DNA of 64,000 nt from contig WHUZ01000025.1 of assembly GCA_015179045.1 (NCBI GenBank), forward strand, positions 434,001-498,000, in the 5' to 3' direction. The notes below the pieces were generated by a model, which had not been told where the DNA came from, ran no database searches, and saw nothing but the letters and a program-made list of their open reading frames with translations. The position numbers and the translations under genes were made by a program. Source of the stretch: Kalaharituber pfeilii. Taxonomy: Eukaryota > Ascomycota > Pezizomycetes > Pezizales > Pezizaceae. Shown one piece after another: positions 37,681-49,588 of this stretch (positions are counted from its first letter, which is position 1; the number at the start of each line of letters is the position of its first letter).

Positions 37681-39380
37681 CTTTTTTTTTTTCCTTTTTT
37701 TCTTTCACGTAACCCCGCTTCCAGCTGTTCGCTATGGCAGGGCCCCTAAGTCTAAACCCTCAATGCTCGGAGGCAAGCATGTCTATCTACTCCACCGCCT
37801 GCTCTTACGCCCCCTCCCCACCACACCTCCACGTGACACTTAAAATTGACTACATAGTTCCTCCACCGCCACCTCTACAAGCGAAATTTCGTCCCCTCCC
37901 CGCCCCGCCCACAGAAGAAGTTCCTGCATACTGCCGCCCCATCAACCCCGTTCTATGCTCTCAGTGAGTGGAACAATTGTTCCAGGATATCCACCTCCTC
38001 CCCGTTCCCCTGCTGCTGCACCCACTTCTTCTTCTCAAAGTCCTTCCACTCTCCCCACCCCTCCGGGTATGCTACCCCCTCACACCTGAACGCCAAGTGG
38101 TCCGCCGTTTGCCTTTCGCCGCATCCGCACGCCGCTCCTTCCGCCGCCTTGCCGATATTCCTGTTCCACTCCTTCGTCATCCCCTTCCCCGTTCTCAGTC
38201 TTGTGAAAGTGGTGGCTGCCCCCCTGCCCCCCTGCCCCCCTGCCCCACCTCATCACCGCCCCCCTCCGAAGCCCGGCTCTCCCTTTCGGCTGCTCACAGC
38301 TGCTTCCACTTCTGCTTCAGCCCCCCCTCCGTCATCACGGATCTTCCAATCCTACCTGCTGCCTTTTTTGCCTCCGCATCAGCCGCCTCGTTACCCGCGA
38401 TCCCAATGTGCGCTTTCACCTACATCAGCTTCACGTCTCCTCCCCTCCTCTTTCTTTCTGCTATTTGGTCCAGGACCTTTCTCAAATCACTCATTCTGGC
38501 CCTGCCCCTGGTGCCCGCTTTCTTCACCGCTGCGGTTGCAGCTTGTGAATCCATCAGAATTACCACGGTTGCTGGTGCCGGTGTTGCTTTTTCCAACCCC
38601 AACCTCATTCCACGTACCTCTCCGTCCCACACTGTTGCTCCCGTGCCCATCTCTGTGCCCCCACCTCTATCCCACTTCCCGAATATCCCGCCTACTCTCC
38701 CCTTCTCGTTGATGCTGCCATCCGTGTACCCCTTTTGTGGCCCATTCGATTGACACCTCCCACTCAGCCTTACCCCCCCCCTTTGCGTTCTTCTCTCTGA
38801 GCCTCCTCCACCTCCGCCTCCCTGCAAGGCCCCCCCATGACACCTCCTCAACGCCCCCCGTCATCACGAAGCTCACCTTGCTTTGCATCCTCCCCGCGAT
38901 CAACTCGCAACCATCCCCTTTCTGAGTCGCCCAACCTGCATCCCAATCTCTCCAATCTCACCCGCGCTCTTCTTCATCCCCTTCTCCCTGAAAATCTGCC
39001 GTCCAAACGTCCCCGCATCCTTCGGGGTCCCCCATACTTCTCGCGACGAACCGCGCTTGCACCGCATCCAGCGCTGTCTCCGTGGATTCGACCCGCAATC
39101 CAATTGACCTTCTCCCTCGCTGCCCCGTGTACTGTTCCTGTTGCTTTTTTCAGGACCTGATACTGGACCTTTTCCATCTCCTTCTGCCACTCCTTCTGCC
39201 CTCTCCATCCAATCTCCGCTCCCCACATCATGACCACCCTTGTAATCCCCGTGTACATTTGTCTCCAGCTCCTTGGGCTTATGCCCCACTGCCCTGCTCC
39301 GACTCCCATCGTTGCACCGGCAAGGTTCCTTGCTTTCTCCGCTCTCGCCTTCCAGTAGAAGGAAAATAGTGGTATCTCCG
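37681..39380 (-). mobile_element. Degraded non-LTR retrotransposon with RNase H, RT core deleted (minus, copy B)
   Basis: T run at about 37,681, then the tail (tttcacgtaaccccgctt, gctatggcaggg) and ORF2 pieces on the minus strand. There is a Cys/His cluster (CGCGERQTADHLAFRC, near 38,125). The RNase H C-terminal motif KAHIGIAGNEAADAEAKKAA lies near 38,370-38,420 and a TDGS motif near 38,725. Relative to copy A, 482 bp (A 14,157-14,638) are missing, including the catalytic YVDD. Confidence 0.85.
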
Positions 39381-40009
39381 GCAGTTTTAGAAATTCATCC
39401 ATCCTACTATAGCAGTATTCCACCCCCCCCCCCCAAAAAAAAAAAAAAAAGAAGGCAAGGTTCACTTTTTCGATTCCACTTTTTACGATCGAAGTATTCC
39501 TTAAAATTGAATGCCTTCTCTGGAAATTGGAAAAAAACAAAAATCGAAGAAGTCACTTAGACTAAGTAACGTTACCTAGGCCCAATTTGCATAGGCCAAA
39601 TTGCCCATATATGCATGGAGCTTAGGAACGGTAATACACGTGTTTTGCAAGCTTTTGCAGTCACGGGCTCTTGGTCTAATCTCCTGATCCAAGTTAGGCG
39701 TAGTTAAGGAGGTATAAGATATTTCTAGAGTGGAGTCCAAGCAGCCATTCCGGGAGAATAGAATGAAGTTTGCAGCAAGTGAATATGCACGACGCAAAAG
39801 CGGCATTTAGCCGTAATTTGTTTTTTTAATTATGACAGCGAGTTGAAATTTTGCTACAGAAATGAATCAAACGATGAACTACTTCAGAACTCGACTTTTC
39901 TGCTTTAAGCACTCCTTCTTGAACAAGAAACAAAGCAGACGGCCTATTCCTTCATCCTCCTAATTATTCTCTCAGGGAATTCATAGTCTTTCCGCCAACT
40001 CCGCTTGTC

Positions 40010-43000
40010 TTAGTATCCTACAATTTCCTGACGCCACTGGGCTCTCGACTTGGTTGCATGCTTCCGAACATGCTCCCGCACCCGATCTTGGTGTCCAACT
40101 TCGTCCCAGAGATAATTCAAACTTGTTACGACATTACTGTGGAGAACACCAATTCAGTTTGTTTCAAGTGAATCAGCCTCTCCTTTCTTGAATATTGGAC
40201 GGACACAGCCAAAAACCTGACACAATATATAGCGAAGGGGTAACTTACGCGAAATCCGCCCTGTTCGGCACAAGCAGCAGAGACCAAATGGTATTCAGCA
40301 GTGACCCAAGTATCGTGTCCGAGGTCCAGTCCCGATCCAGAATGCTATGGCATACACGTCCATGCTTGTTAATGTTGGGATGGATAATAGGTGTTACGAA
40401 GCGAGCCTTGGGGGCGGAGCTTGGGTAGTATTGGTCCATGTCCAAGTACAGAAGGTAGGTTCCTCCTGCGTAAGTGCTATCTGCCGGCTAGAGACTCCCG
40501 TAAGCGCAGTTAATACCCCGTTGGGTACAAAGCTCAAATCTATCAAAGGTTTCAAGCTTCATTTTCGGTGCAAGTTAAGATATTGAACTTACCGCCTCCA
40601 TAACGACTTTCCAAAACCGAATATTGCTTTCTGAAACATAGACGTCATAGTAAGGTTGGTTATTGCTGGCAATCATTCTCATCTACGTTTGACGTATTGT
40701 TAAAATTGACATCACATGATTAGTACATTCCTGGGCGCAAGTGACACTGAGCAGAAGAGCACCTACCTCAGATAAAATTCGAGCTTCGCCTAACCTCATG
40801 GTACCAACATTTTGGATTGCATTGGGAGACCTTCGCAAGGCCCATGATATAGAAATGAACTCGTCTTGGAGATTTGGATGAGTTTTGCGAGCGGGGTAAG
40901 TATCCTCGTTGATCACATCAACAGCCTAGTAATTCGCAGTTAGGATTAGGATTCACTCTGATGGCAGAAGATCACGAATAGCAGAAATGCTGCATCTCGC
41001 TTACAGAATGAGACCCCAAGAAGTAATTTCTAAACTCACTTTATCATGGCATCATCCTGTTAGCTTGGATATTAATTCGAGAAACTTGGAGGTGAAAATA
41101 CTCACGCTAGAGGTATTCTCGCCTTACTTAACGGGGGTGTAACGGATGGTTTCTCCGGTCGCTCTCCCTGGCTCAACACTGTTTCCAGCTCACAAATTGC
41201 CACGGCACTCTCAAGGTCCTGAGGGAAAAATTTATACCCTCCAGTCCTGTTAAATCAATTTTATCAGCATAGTCCCCTCAGCACCTTCAATCAAGTCTTA
41301 GTGTAATCCCGGCAGGTGCTCACCCATAAGAGACTGCACGCAGCTTTTCATTATCTTCCTTTCCAATCATAATAGAGTCCACAACGATATTATTATCCTA
41401 GAAGAGATAAATAAGCTCAAATTGGATGACAGTTCCATTTGGAGGGGACAGGAGCATAATACCTGGAACTGCTGACATGACATCCACGCCTCAGACTTTG
41501 AGCTTGTATCTTGGCCATCTGATAAACAAACCACCCGCTTTTTTGCAGTTGGGTACTGTGCGCTGTACGTCTCGATAATATCAAAAGCTAGTTTGAAGGA
41601 GTCCCAGAGTGCTGTATCACCTCCGCTTTGAAGCGTGTTGAGTGAATTTCGCAGATCCTCGACGACACCCGTTATAGGTTGCTTCACTGATGCTCTGGTG
41701 GCAAATGTAATAAGCCCTGAGTTGAAAGCGAGTCAAGGTTAACAAAATTCTTCTCTTCCAATTGGGTAGTCTCTTACCAATATGGTTTGGGAAGTCGTAT
41801 GCTAACGTCCGATTGATATAGTTGTCAAAAATTTGTTTTACAACATCCATCTTGAGAACATGCCAGTTATTTAGTATGCTTCATTCAGGGTCAAGTTGAT
41901 ATTTGTAAGCGGTGGAGAACATACACGGGTAAGTATTTTCCCTTTCGACTGCTTCTTTTTTTTCTTGTTATTTGAGCAGCGGAAAAGGTTCAATTTCAAC
42001 ACCTTTACTTTCTTCTCCTGCTCATCCTTCTCTTCACCCTCCTGCGACAGCTTCTTGTAGCACGGCTCAGTCTCCGAAGGGCTCCCGAAGGAGGCAAAAC
42101 GAGAGATTATCCGCGCAAGTGGAGCCCATGGCTCGTCTATCATTGTTCCTGCCAGATGGTTATCCCCGGAGTCATGGAGATTTGTCCAAACCTCGTATTT
42201 GTCGGGCGTCAACCCACTATGTGTTGCCCAATACCGGAACAGAATTGACGCAAGTGAGCTGCGGGTGCTCTCGAGTATCCAAAAGCAGAAGGCTGGCTTA
42301 TTAAAACCACCGCAATAGACTTTCACCAAGACACGATCTCCGATACGCTCCCCCATACTCTGCCCACTGGCAACAGCTGTAAGGAATTTCCCCAATTTTG
42401 ACGCAGCGGCATTGGTACGCTTCTGCACAAAAATTCTGGATCTCTCTTTCAGATTCACGACGAAGCAGTCATCGGGTAGCGACCAGGCCTGCGGAAGTGT
42501 TTGCCCCTCTTTCATTAAGGTGAAGTCCGTAGCCTCCCCCCTGAGGCAGCGGAAGCAAATTTCACGCAGTGATTGCATCCGCATTCGCTCCGGAAGGGAG
42601 AATGTAAAACTGCTCGCTTGCGTGTCGATGAAAACTCTTATAAGCCGGTGGTTTCGCTTGGCTGTCGGTTCTGGTCCACTTGAAACAGGGTTGCTCTGCT
42701 CCCGCTCAATGATATTCTTTGCCTCTTGCCACTCTCGAATTTGGATCGTAAGGTTTCTGTTAGGAATCAGTACTGTTCCCATTGGCAGCCCAGTCATAGG
42801 TGAACTATGGGCGCTTTGAAACCATTGCTCAATTTGTTGTTTCTCATATGTGAAGCCGTCTTCCGCGATAACTGGGTCTATAAAACAGAATGTCTTTTAG
42901 CGAGAGGATCGGGGAAGCACATCCCATTGACAGACTCACTTTTGAAAAGCTCATAGCAAATTGGGCATTTGAACTCCTAAACACGATTCAGTTATTCACT

Positions 43001-46000
43001 AGGATTGGAGTATTCAATGGAATGCATATATGTACCTGTGGAATAGAAAGGGAATTACCACCCGCTGCAGCAGACGCTTCAACCTCACTAGCAACCCTTG
43101 TGGACACATCACTGCTCGTGGGTGTAGATGGTCTTGCTGCCATGTCAAGCAGATATTGCACCAACTTGGTTGTATCCACCTTCGTAAGGCACTCCACAAT
43201 TTTTTCCAGTTTGACAATCCTCTGTACAAGTGTGTTTCCATGCATATACGGCGCGCTTCTCAGATAGGTACTGGTGAAATTGGACTCCAGCCGTGCTCTG
43301 GATTGTCGGCTAGCTGTGAGTTCGTTTTTGTAAAGTTGGATGATGGAGGCAAGAATATCCGAAGCGGCCTTTCTCTTGCTCCAGTTGAATTGCTTGCCGC
43401 GGATGGTGCTGATGATCTCCTGGAAACATTCGTGAGCAGACAGTGCGGCTAGAGGAAGTGTGTTAGCATAGCCCTTTTCAGGAAAAAGCAAGATTCCGCA
43501 TGCGATACCAGAACCAGCTGGAGTTATGGGCGAACAATCAAGCGGAACGCCAAGTTCTTACCTTGTCCTTCTGCAATGGAATATGTAGTACCGATATCAT
43601 CATCAACATCGTCGTCAGAGGTGTCGTCGTCCGACTGTACTGTGTCGATGTCGCTGTCATCATCTTCATTCACACCTTCAAATCCCGCCGGTTTGTCCAT
43701 GCTGGTACTACAATCAACACAAAGTACAATGACTTCCTCTGGAGACTTCTGCGCCTTTGCCTCGGCCTCACCTAAGGAATCCAGAGCTATTGTTCCGTCT
43801 ACAGTGCGTTTCTGAAGTATGGGTGCCAACTTCTGGTCGACGAGCGACACATCGATAGCAATTTCTCCACCACGGGTAGGGCGAAATATGGACACGCTAG
43901 ATTGCTTCAATTAGCTCTATCAGGGCGACGTCATGGGGCGAAAAGATTACATACTCTTGGTCTGGGGGTGCACAAGGCGGCCTGCCGGTAAACACCGCGA
44001 GCAATCCATCTCCATCCAGCGTCAAAGCCGGGGCCTCAAGGGACCGAGATCGCAAGTTCAATGGCGGGATAACTGCCATTGGCCCAGTTGCCGATTGTTG
44101 ACATAATTCTTTGAAGTTGTAAGTGAATGCTCTTGGAATAGATGTTTTCTTTTCAGGTGCCGTCACTGCCGTGGATGCGGATTCATTGAGCGCAAGCTGT
44201 AGTGCGTCGGACTCGAAGACTACTATTCCAGTCATTGTTCCCCCCGTTCTCCGTACGAGCCTAAACATCTTTAGCTCCTCCTCACTAGGCTGTCTGCGTC
44301 TCAGATCTACAGAGTCCTTCAGAAACCCCTCAGTCAACTGGTGATAGTAAGCCTCCTCAATAACGCCTATGTTGGTAGCCACGGGGTGCAACAATGGCTG
44401 GAAAGTGTCCGCATCAGCCATCTCCACGTATTTTAGTGACTGTAGATACTCGGTTGCACTCGGATTATGGAAATTTCGAGCCAGTTCCATCGCTATATGG
44501 AAGAAGAGTCTTGAACCTTCCAAGACGCGGTCTTGCTTATTGTCGATAATCCTCCCCGGCACGACCTCTTTTGTTAGCTCGAACACACATTGTATCAAAA
44601 CCGCAGATTCAGTATAGGAGAGGGTTTTGCCGTTGATCAAGCAATAAAGAGCGCGGAGAATGGGCGGGAAATGTGTCAGATGCATAAACAAGGCCAAAAT
44701 TGAGTTTTTGGTAGCTGTGTCGGCTTTGGCAATGCGTGTTGCAAACAGACGAGTTGCAGAGAGAAATGTTGCCATCCCTCGCTCGGTTTGTTTGACTAAG
44801 GGGCACTATCGTTTGACGGTTAATTAGAGAGAAGGTTTTAACAAACAATGCTAGGACCCAGCAGACATACCCAATGATCGTTGTCTCTGAACATACCATC
44901 CATGCCTGTTACGGGCCCATTATAGATGCTTCCATTTCCGGTCCATGTTCTGACGGTGACGAAAAGATTGACGACCCCCTTGACAGCACTTTTTTCAAGT
45001 TCAAGATCACCAAGAGTCGTTGCATCATTCCTGCAGCTAATTGGTGCTTCTGTCGTGTAAATATCGACGTCGATTTTGACCTTTTCCAACCTGTCTTGCG
45101 AGCTTGAGTCCGGTCCTGTAACTACAGCTGCTCCCGGATTGGATTCACCAAGATCGATAACCGTGTCGGGCAATACCCCAGCTACAACATGTTTGGACCG
45201 TGAGCAAACGGATATAACGCACGAGTTCTTAAAAATAATTTGGCGGCCAGTTCCTGTAGATCTGCAGGACGAGAACATGTCAGCTATTCTCTAAAGTACG
45301 GGGAAAAGCGGACTCAGCGCTAGCATACATTATCGCTGCCCCAAAGACCTTCGCTACAATGCTGTTGTGCTCCACCGCAGTGTCAAGGTTTGCTCGTAAC
45401 ATAGCCTTAAGGTCATTGAAAGCAAGAGCGACTGAATCTGCATCATTTGAATTTGAGCTCACCGACGGGGGCGGCAATGCAACTTGCTTGATGTTGCTTC
45501 TTCCATATATCACAATGAGAAAATACTTAGAATCGTCCTTGGGGACATATTCGCGATTCGCGGAGCCATCCGTGTCTGCGGTTTTAATAAAAGCATTGGA
45601 GTGGTTAGCTTCATGATCGTTGAATAGAAATACTCCAAAGGATCTACTTGCTCACGCTGTACTCTGAGTGGGCACCTGTCATCCCCGTCCGTCATCTCAG
45701 CACAATGTTGATGGAACTTATGTAAGCACCCCACATGCACCAAATACTGGCACTGTGTTACTCCTCCCCGCGCAGCACAGGTCGGACATGCTTGCTTCAA
45801 ATCTCGGTTACAAATCCCACATTTATGGGCTGTTGTGATGTTTTCGCACCGGCGCGCATGCTCGCTTGTTCCACCTCGAAGGATTTTAATAGCAAGGAGA
45901 CAATTGCATTCCACAGCTGGGGAAACCGAGGGAGGATACGCCGAGAGGCGGATACCGAGGACGGAAGCAATAGCTTCTTTCAAGGAACGTAGAGTAGTGG

Positions 46001-46656
46001 TGCTACCGACTTGGTAATGGCTAGGGAGTGTGGGTATGTGCTCGATGAGTTTGTGAACCCGAGCGAGTTCGGGGGTAATGATGCGGATGGCCAGCGGGGT
46101 GTGTTTATTCTTTCCTTTCTCCACTTGATTCCTTCCGAGATAACTGCTAGCAACTGATGCAGACGTACCCTATACCATATCGAAAGAAATTCAGCAAAGG
46201 TTTCCAACAGGATGCACATTGGTTAGGAAAAATTTTGAACAATGGTAGATAATACCTGCCCCCTATCATCCCCCTTCCCGTCTCCAAACACAAACCACAG
46301 CACCTCTTGATCTGGTTTTAGTATAATATCCTCCAGAAGGTCCTCTTCGAACAGCACACCCCCATCAAGACCGTTCAAATGCGCCTCGGGAATTGTATCG
46401 TTTGGGGGGTTGAAATTGAGTTTCTTTGCACGCTCAACGGCGGCGACGCGGAGATCACCCAGTGCAGCGGTCCATGAGAACGGTAAGATGAGGTCGAGGT
46501 TTGGGTTAGGTGGTGGGCCAGTGCTGAGATGGACTTTGAAGCGACCTTTGCGCTGGGAGCAGGTTAGTTGTTTTCGGACTAGAGTAGGAGGGTTGGCGAG
46601 GTAAATGGAGGAGAATCACGGAATGGGAATGGACTTACCTGAGTGTTGGAGCTCAT
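40010..46656 (-). CDS. RING-H2 / split VWA with inserted U-box / E2 (UBC) fusion protein
   Basis: Nineteen exons on the minus strand: 46,656-46,639, 46,552-46,256, 46,169-45,656, 45,575-45,329, 45,261-44,871, 44,805-43,955, 43,896-43,562, 43,448-43,036, 42,976-42,940, 42,877-41,925, 41,850-41,778, 41,716-41,463, 41,397-41,324, 41,246-41,106, 41,029-41,005, 40,925-40,767, 40,682-40,593, 40,487-40,249, 40,136-40,010. All are GT-AG and phase-consistent, giving 5,238 nt (1,745 residues). Visible domains are an Rbx/Apc11-like RING-H2 (about 210-272: CGIC, CPTC, HKFHQHC, RCPL) and the VWA MIDAS start VDCSTSM (D834, S836, S838). A U-box follows at about 1,022-1,095 (FKCPICYELF, NPVIAEDGFTYE, SPMTG), then the rest of the VWA at about 1,353-1,480 (GDTALWDS, LSDGQD). 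The E2 fold is C-terminal, from about 1,600 (HPNINKHGRVC, active Cys about 1,670). Probable role: a self-contained ubiquitin ligase/conjugating machine. Exon 15 (25 nt) is the weakest call. Confidence 0.88.
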
Positions 46657-47403
46657 TAGGATATCGATGCCCTCGTGGGGGCTTTTGATTCGACAAAATT
46701 GGGAAAGGAACACCGATACTAATGATTCTCTTTTTCTTCGTTCCTTTCTCTAACTTTGATGTTGTGAGTTTTTTTTGTGATAACGAACTGAGCTTCACAG
46801 CAACTGTCCCGTCAACGATGGTGCCATGAAAGTGATTGAGGCCATTACAAGACTATTTACGTATATGGCTACATGCCGCACTATCCACAATGCGGGGTAC
46901 ATGCGTTGACCAGTTTGCCGATTATTTCTCGACTGCAGCCTGATATCCATGTGTATGTTAGGATCGGCTGTATGTTGGAGGCCTGATCGAATCATTCAAA
47001 GGCCTGCAGCGGCGACGACGTATGCAAATTGCCGCGCGTACATGCACCGCTGATGGCATGAAGTGCATCCAGCAGCATCGCTGTATGTGTAACACTGAAC
47101 AACCAGCAGCAGGTGCATGAACCGTGTAACCAACCAGTAAGGTAACTTATGACGTAATTCATGCGGAACATTCCGTTGGAGACCTTCCAGAAGTACAGGC
47201 CAGTGAGCTATGCTTGCAGCCAACTACGGAATGAATTTTGGATCGATAGTTCTAATTACTTGTTGTAGTAGCATGACCTCATTTCTAAAAAAAATTGCAT
47301 CGCTACCTCATTCATGCTGTGCACCACCTTGAAAGAATTTACTTTTCATGCGATTGAGGATAGGACGTTATTGCACTTATTGAAATTATACACTAGGGCA
47401 CTC
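46657..47403. other. Gene-free upstream region of the E2/E3 gene
   Basis: No coding sequence is recognised. It should contain the minus-strand promoter of the E2/E3 gene near 46,660-46,800, where a T-rich tract is visible on the plus strand (46,760-46,780). Confidence 0.5.
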
Positions 47404-47590
47404 TGTTATAGGGTGCAACCGACCGTTTTGCAAACCATTGCACCAAAAGATAGAACTACCGGTGACCGCCGGTAGTATGGCCAGGATATATAGAGATGTC
47501 CAGTGCTGTCCAGCCGCTCGCGCCAGGTCGCTGGCCACCTAAGAACTCAGGGATCCTAGTCATTGGCTTGTTTCGTAGAGTACGCCCTAG
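47404..47590 (+). repeat. LTR-like repeat family, copy 1 (plus)
   Basis: TGTTATAGGGTGCAACCGAC starts a ~180-bp unit with ctaccggtgaccgccggtag, a TATATAG box and ccgctcgcgccaggtc. It is related to 49,589-49,766 and, inverted, to the solo LTR at 57,624-57,861. No target duplication was found here. Confidence 0.6.
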
Positions 47591-47858
47591 ACTCTCTATA
47601 TGTTAACCCGTTACAGTACCACCTTAGGGCTAGCCATCCAATTCAAAGGTCATATGCCACCGATAACAGAACGAGTTTTTGGAGCGACTTCGCAACCACA
47701 ACAGGATTACTCATGAACCTTACTTGGATCAATAGCTTTTAGTACGCTGATTCTGTTGATCCAATTTTTATTCCGAAAAATTGTTTTTGCCACGTCGGCC
47801 GCACGCGACGTAACTTAAGTAACTTACCCACAACCACTCACTCACTGATCGGTCAAAC

Positions 47859-48682
47859 ATGCAACATAGAGGCTCAAGGGGTAGCCACCGAGGAAATCGG
47901 TTCGTACCGGTTACTCCACAGCCACCAGCACCACCACCGCCACCATCAAACAAATCAATACCACCACATGCTTGCCTACCACTGAACTTCAACTCCTTAG
48001 CCAAGGAATGGGCAGCCCAACTTCAGAAGACATCGCCAGCTTTTGTCTTAGATGTGGCACACAATCTTTTGTATGAGATCGCAGTGGCAGAAAGAGTAGA
48101 TCTTGAGGAGAGATATGAGTTGGCGCATCTGCACCTTAAGAATATCCAACTCTTCATAAGTTTTATTTGCAAAAAGTACTATGGAGTTGAGCCAGACTCT
48201 ACCAAAGTAAATATGTCTACTCCATCCATGCGTAATGTGGATACGCAACAGAGCGACCCTCATATGCAGAAGCGGCTGCCCAAACCTCCACAGCTCCCCC
48301 AAAGATCAGGCCAGACCCTCCCACTCCACCCAGCGTTAAGAAGAGAGACCCACCTGCCTGTGCCAAAGAAAAGACCACCTCCTCCAGGGCCACTTCTACT
48401 ACAAAGAGCAAGCCCCTTTTACCAAATAAGCCGGAACTACGACCTGCGACTTCAGCAATAGTAGTTCATGACATAGCAGTGACCAAGAGACTGGGGAATG
48501 TTCAGAAGTGGATGGAGGCGGATAATAAACTGGGCACAAAAATCGCTGGGGCTAGATGGCTATTAAAGCAACAGAAGAGGGAAGGAAAGGCGACTAGTTC
48601 TGTTATTGTTTACCTGGAGGGGGCAGGTAGGACTAGTCAAATACCAGAGACTCTATGCATCAGAGGTAAGAAGTACAGATAG
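47859..48682 (+). pseudogene. Non-LTR retrotransposon ORF1 (gag-like), frameshifted
   Basis: The ATG at 47,859 opens 200 residues with a proline-rich N-terminus. A frameshift near 48,450 then moves the conserved block into another frame (from about 48,463: VVHDIAVTKRLGNVQKWMEA, ATSSVIVYLEG). This block matches the ORF1 fragments at 19,891-19,541 and 20,944-20,729. Here the N-terminus is preserved. About 180 bp downstream a possible ORF2 start is cut by another retrotransposon at 48,927. Confidence 0.7.
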
Positions 48683-48926
48683 GATGCGTATGAGTAAGAT
48701 AGGGAAAGGAAAGACAAAGGAAAGGAGGTGGGTAGGGCTAGGGAGGATGCAATGGAGACTGATTAAGAATCTATTGTATATATTATTGTGCTTGGTCCAC
48801 TGTCTGTCTGCATCTGTTCATCTGCAACCATGGTGAAGTCGTATAGATAGATCAGTAGCATGAGTAATCCGGCCCACAATCCAGTGTCACAGACCTGCCT
48901 TCGGATAATAGAGGGGTCCTGCCATA

Positions 48927-49435
48927 TTTTTTTTTGTTTTTTTATTTCATTACTCGCATACCGCCTATCAGGCTACGGCGAGGTGTTAAGTACGGAATGT
49001 GTGAATCGCAGATGATAGATAAGAAAAGAGCGTAAAGGAAAAATAATGGTCGAATAAAAAACAGCTAACTCGCTGCCCAGTCCAGCACCTCGGCCAGTGT
49101 CATCCCCTTCTTCTCCCCCTCCCCCTCTTCCTTCCCCTTCCCCTTCCCTTTCTCCACTCCTATTGGCATCTTCAGCCCCGTCTCTCCTCCCGGTAGTCTC
49201 TTCTTCCATGCCTCGCACTCTCTCGATATATGTCTGTAATTCTCGAGGGCCTTTCCACACCACCTGCACTCCGCTGAATCCTCCTTCCCTATCTGGCGTC
49301 TCCATTGTCTCAATCCTTTGTCCCCCATGATGCCTGCGAGTGTGGCTACCGTCCTTCTGGTCCCCAGGTATTCGAGTGGCCTGTACGTCAGCTGTAGTCT
49401 CTTTCTCTCCACCCCTCTACTAGCCTTCGCCTCTT
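48927..49435 (-). mobile_element. Non-LTR retrotransposon 3' end with ORF2 C-terminus (minus)
   Basis: T run, reverse-complement tail with hairpin at 48,963-48,973, then an open ORF2 C-terminus on the minus strand (49,412-49,065). It contains YRPLEYLG, GIMGDKGLRQWRRQIGKE and a CCHC-like knuckle CRWCG...HISREC, then a lysine/glutamate-rich end. It is 5'-truncated. This is the best preserved ORF2 terminus in the window. Confidence 0.8.
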
Positions 49436-49439
49436 GTCG

Positions 49440-49509
49440 GAGATCCTGCCATAGGCTGAGAGCTTGTATACGGGGTTACGTGATTAAAAAAAAAAAAAAA
49501 AAAAAAAAA
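49440..49509 (+). mobile_element. Short retrotransposon 3' tail (plus)
   Basis: The sequence cctgccataggctgagagc...cggggttacgtgatt is followed by a long A run. It is the second tail type, heavily 5'-truncated and inserted next to or inside the preceding minus-strand element. Confidence 0.7.
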
Positions 49510-49588
49510 GATCATATCATATGCAGTTTCTGACGTTCACTACAAGCAAAGTTTGAACTAGCTATAGTAACCCTACCAGTAGTACGCT

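Larger units (their letters stand above)
24587..40071 (+). repeat. Direct duplication, copy B
   Basis: This is the counterpart of 1-15,294. Its right end (40,071) lies within exon 19 of the E2/E3 gene, where copy A stops matching. Copy B has an 860-bp TA-flanked element (35,990-36,849), lacks the 335-bp hAT-like element, and lacks 482 bp of the retrotransposon RT region. The left limit is not visible because copy A begins at the window edge. Confidence 0.95.

Noticed and set aside
1..40071. The duplication as a simple assembly artefact
   Set aside because: The copies differ by many substitutions, codon indels, two independent transposon insertions and reciprocal deletions, which an artefact would not create.
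46639..46798. Longer minus-strand N-terminal exon in the LSSLSQKK frame for the E2/E3 gene
   Set aside because: That frame has no ATG. A 6-codon exon 1 (ATG at 46,656) followed by a CTAAC branch and CAG acceptor at 46,553 gives a clean start.
47859..48461. 200-residue plus-strand ORF as a host gene
   Set aside because: Its continuation in the next frame matches the repeated ORF1 block of the retrotransposons, so it is mobile-element sequence.
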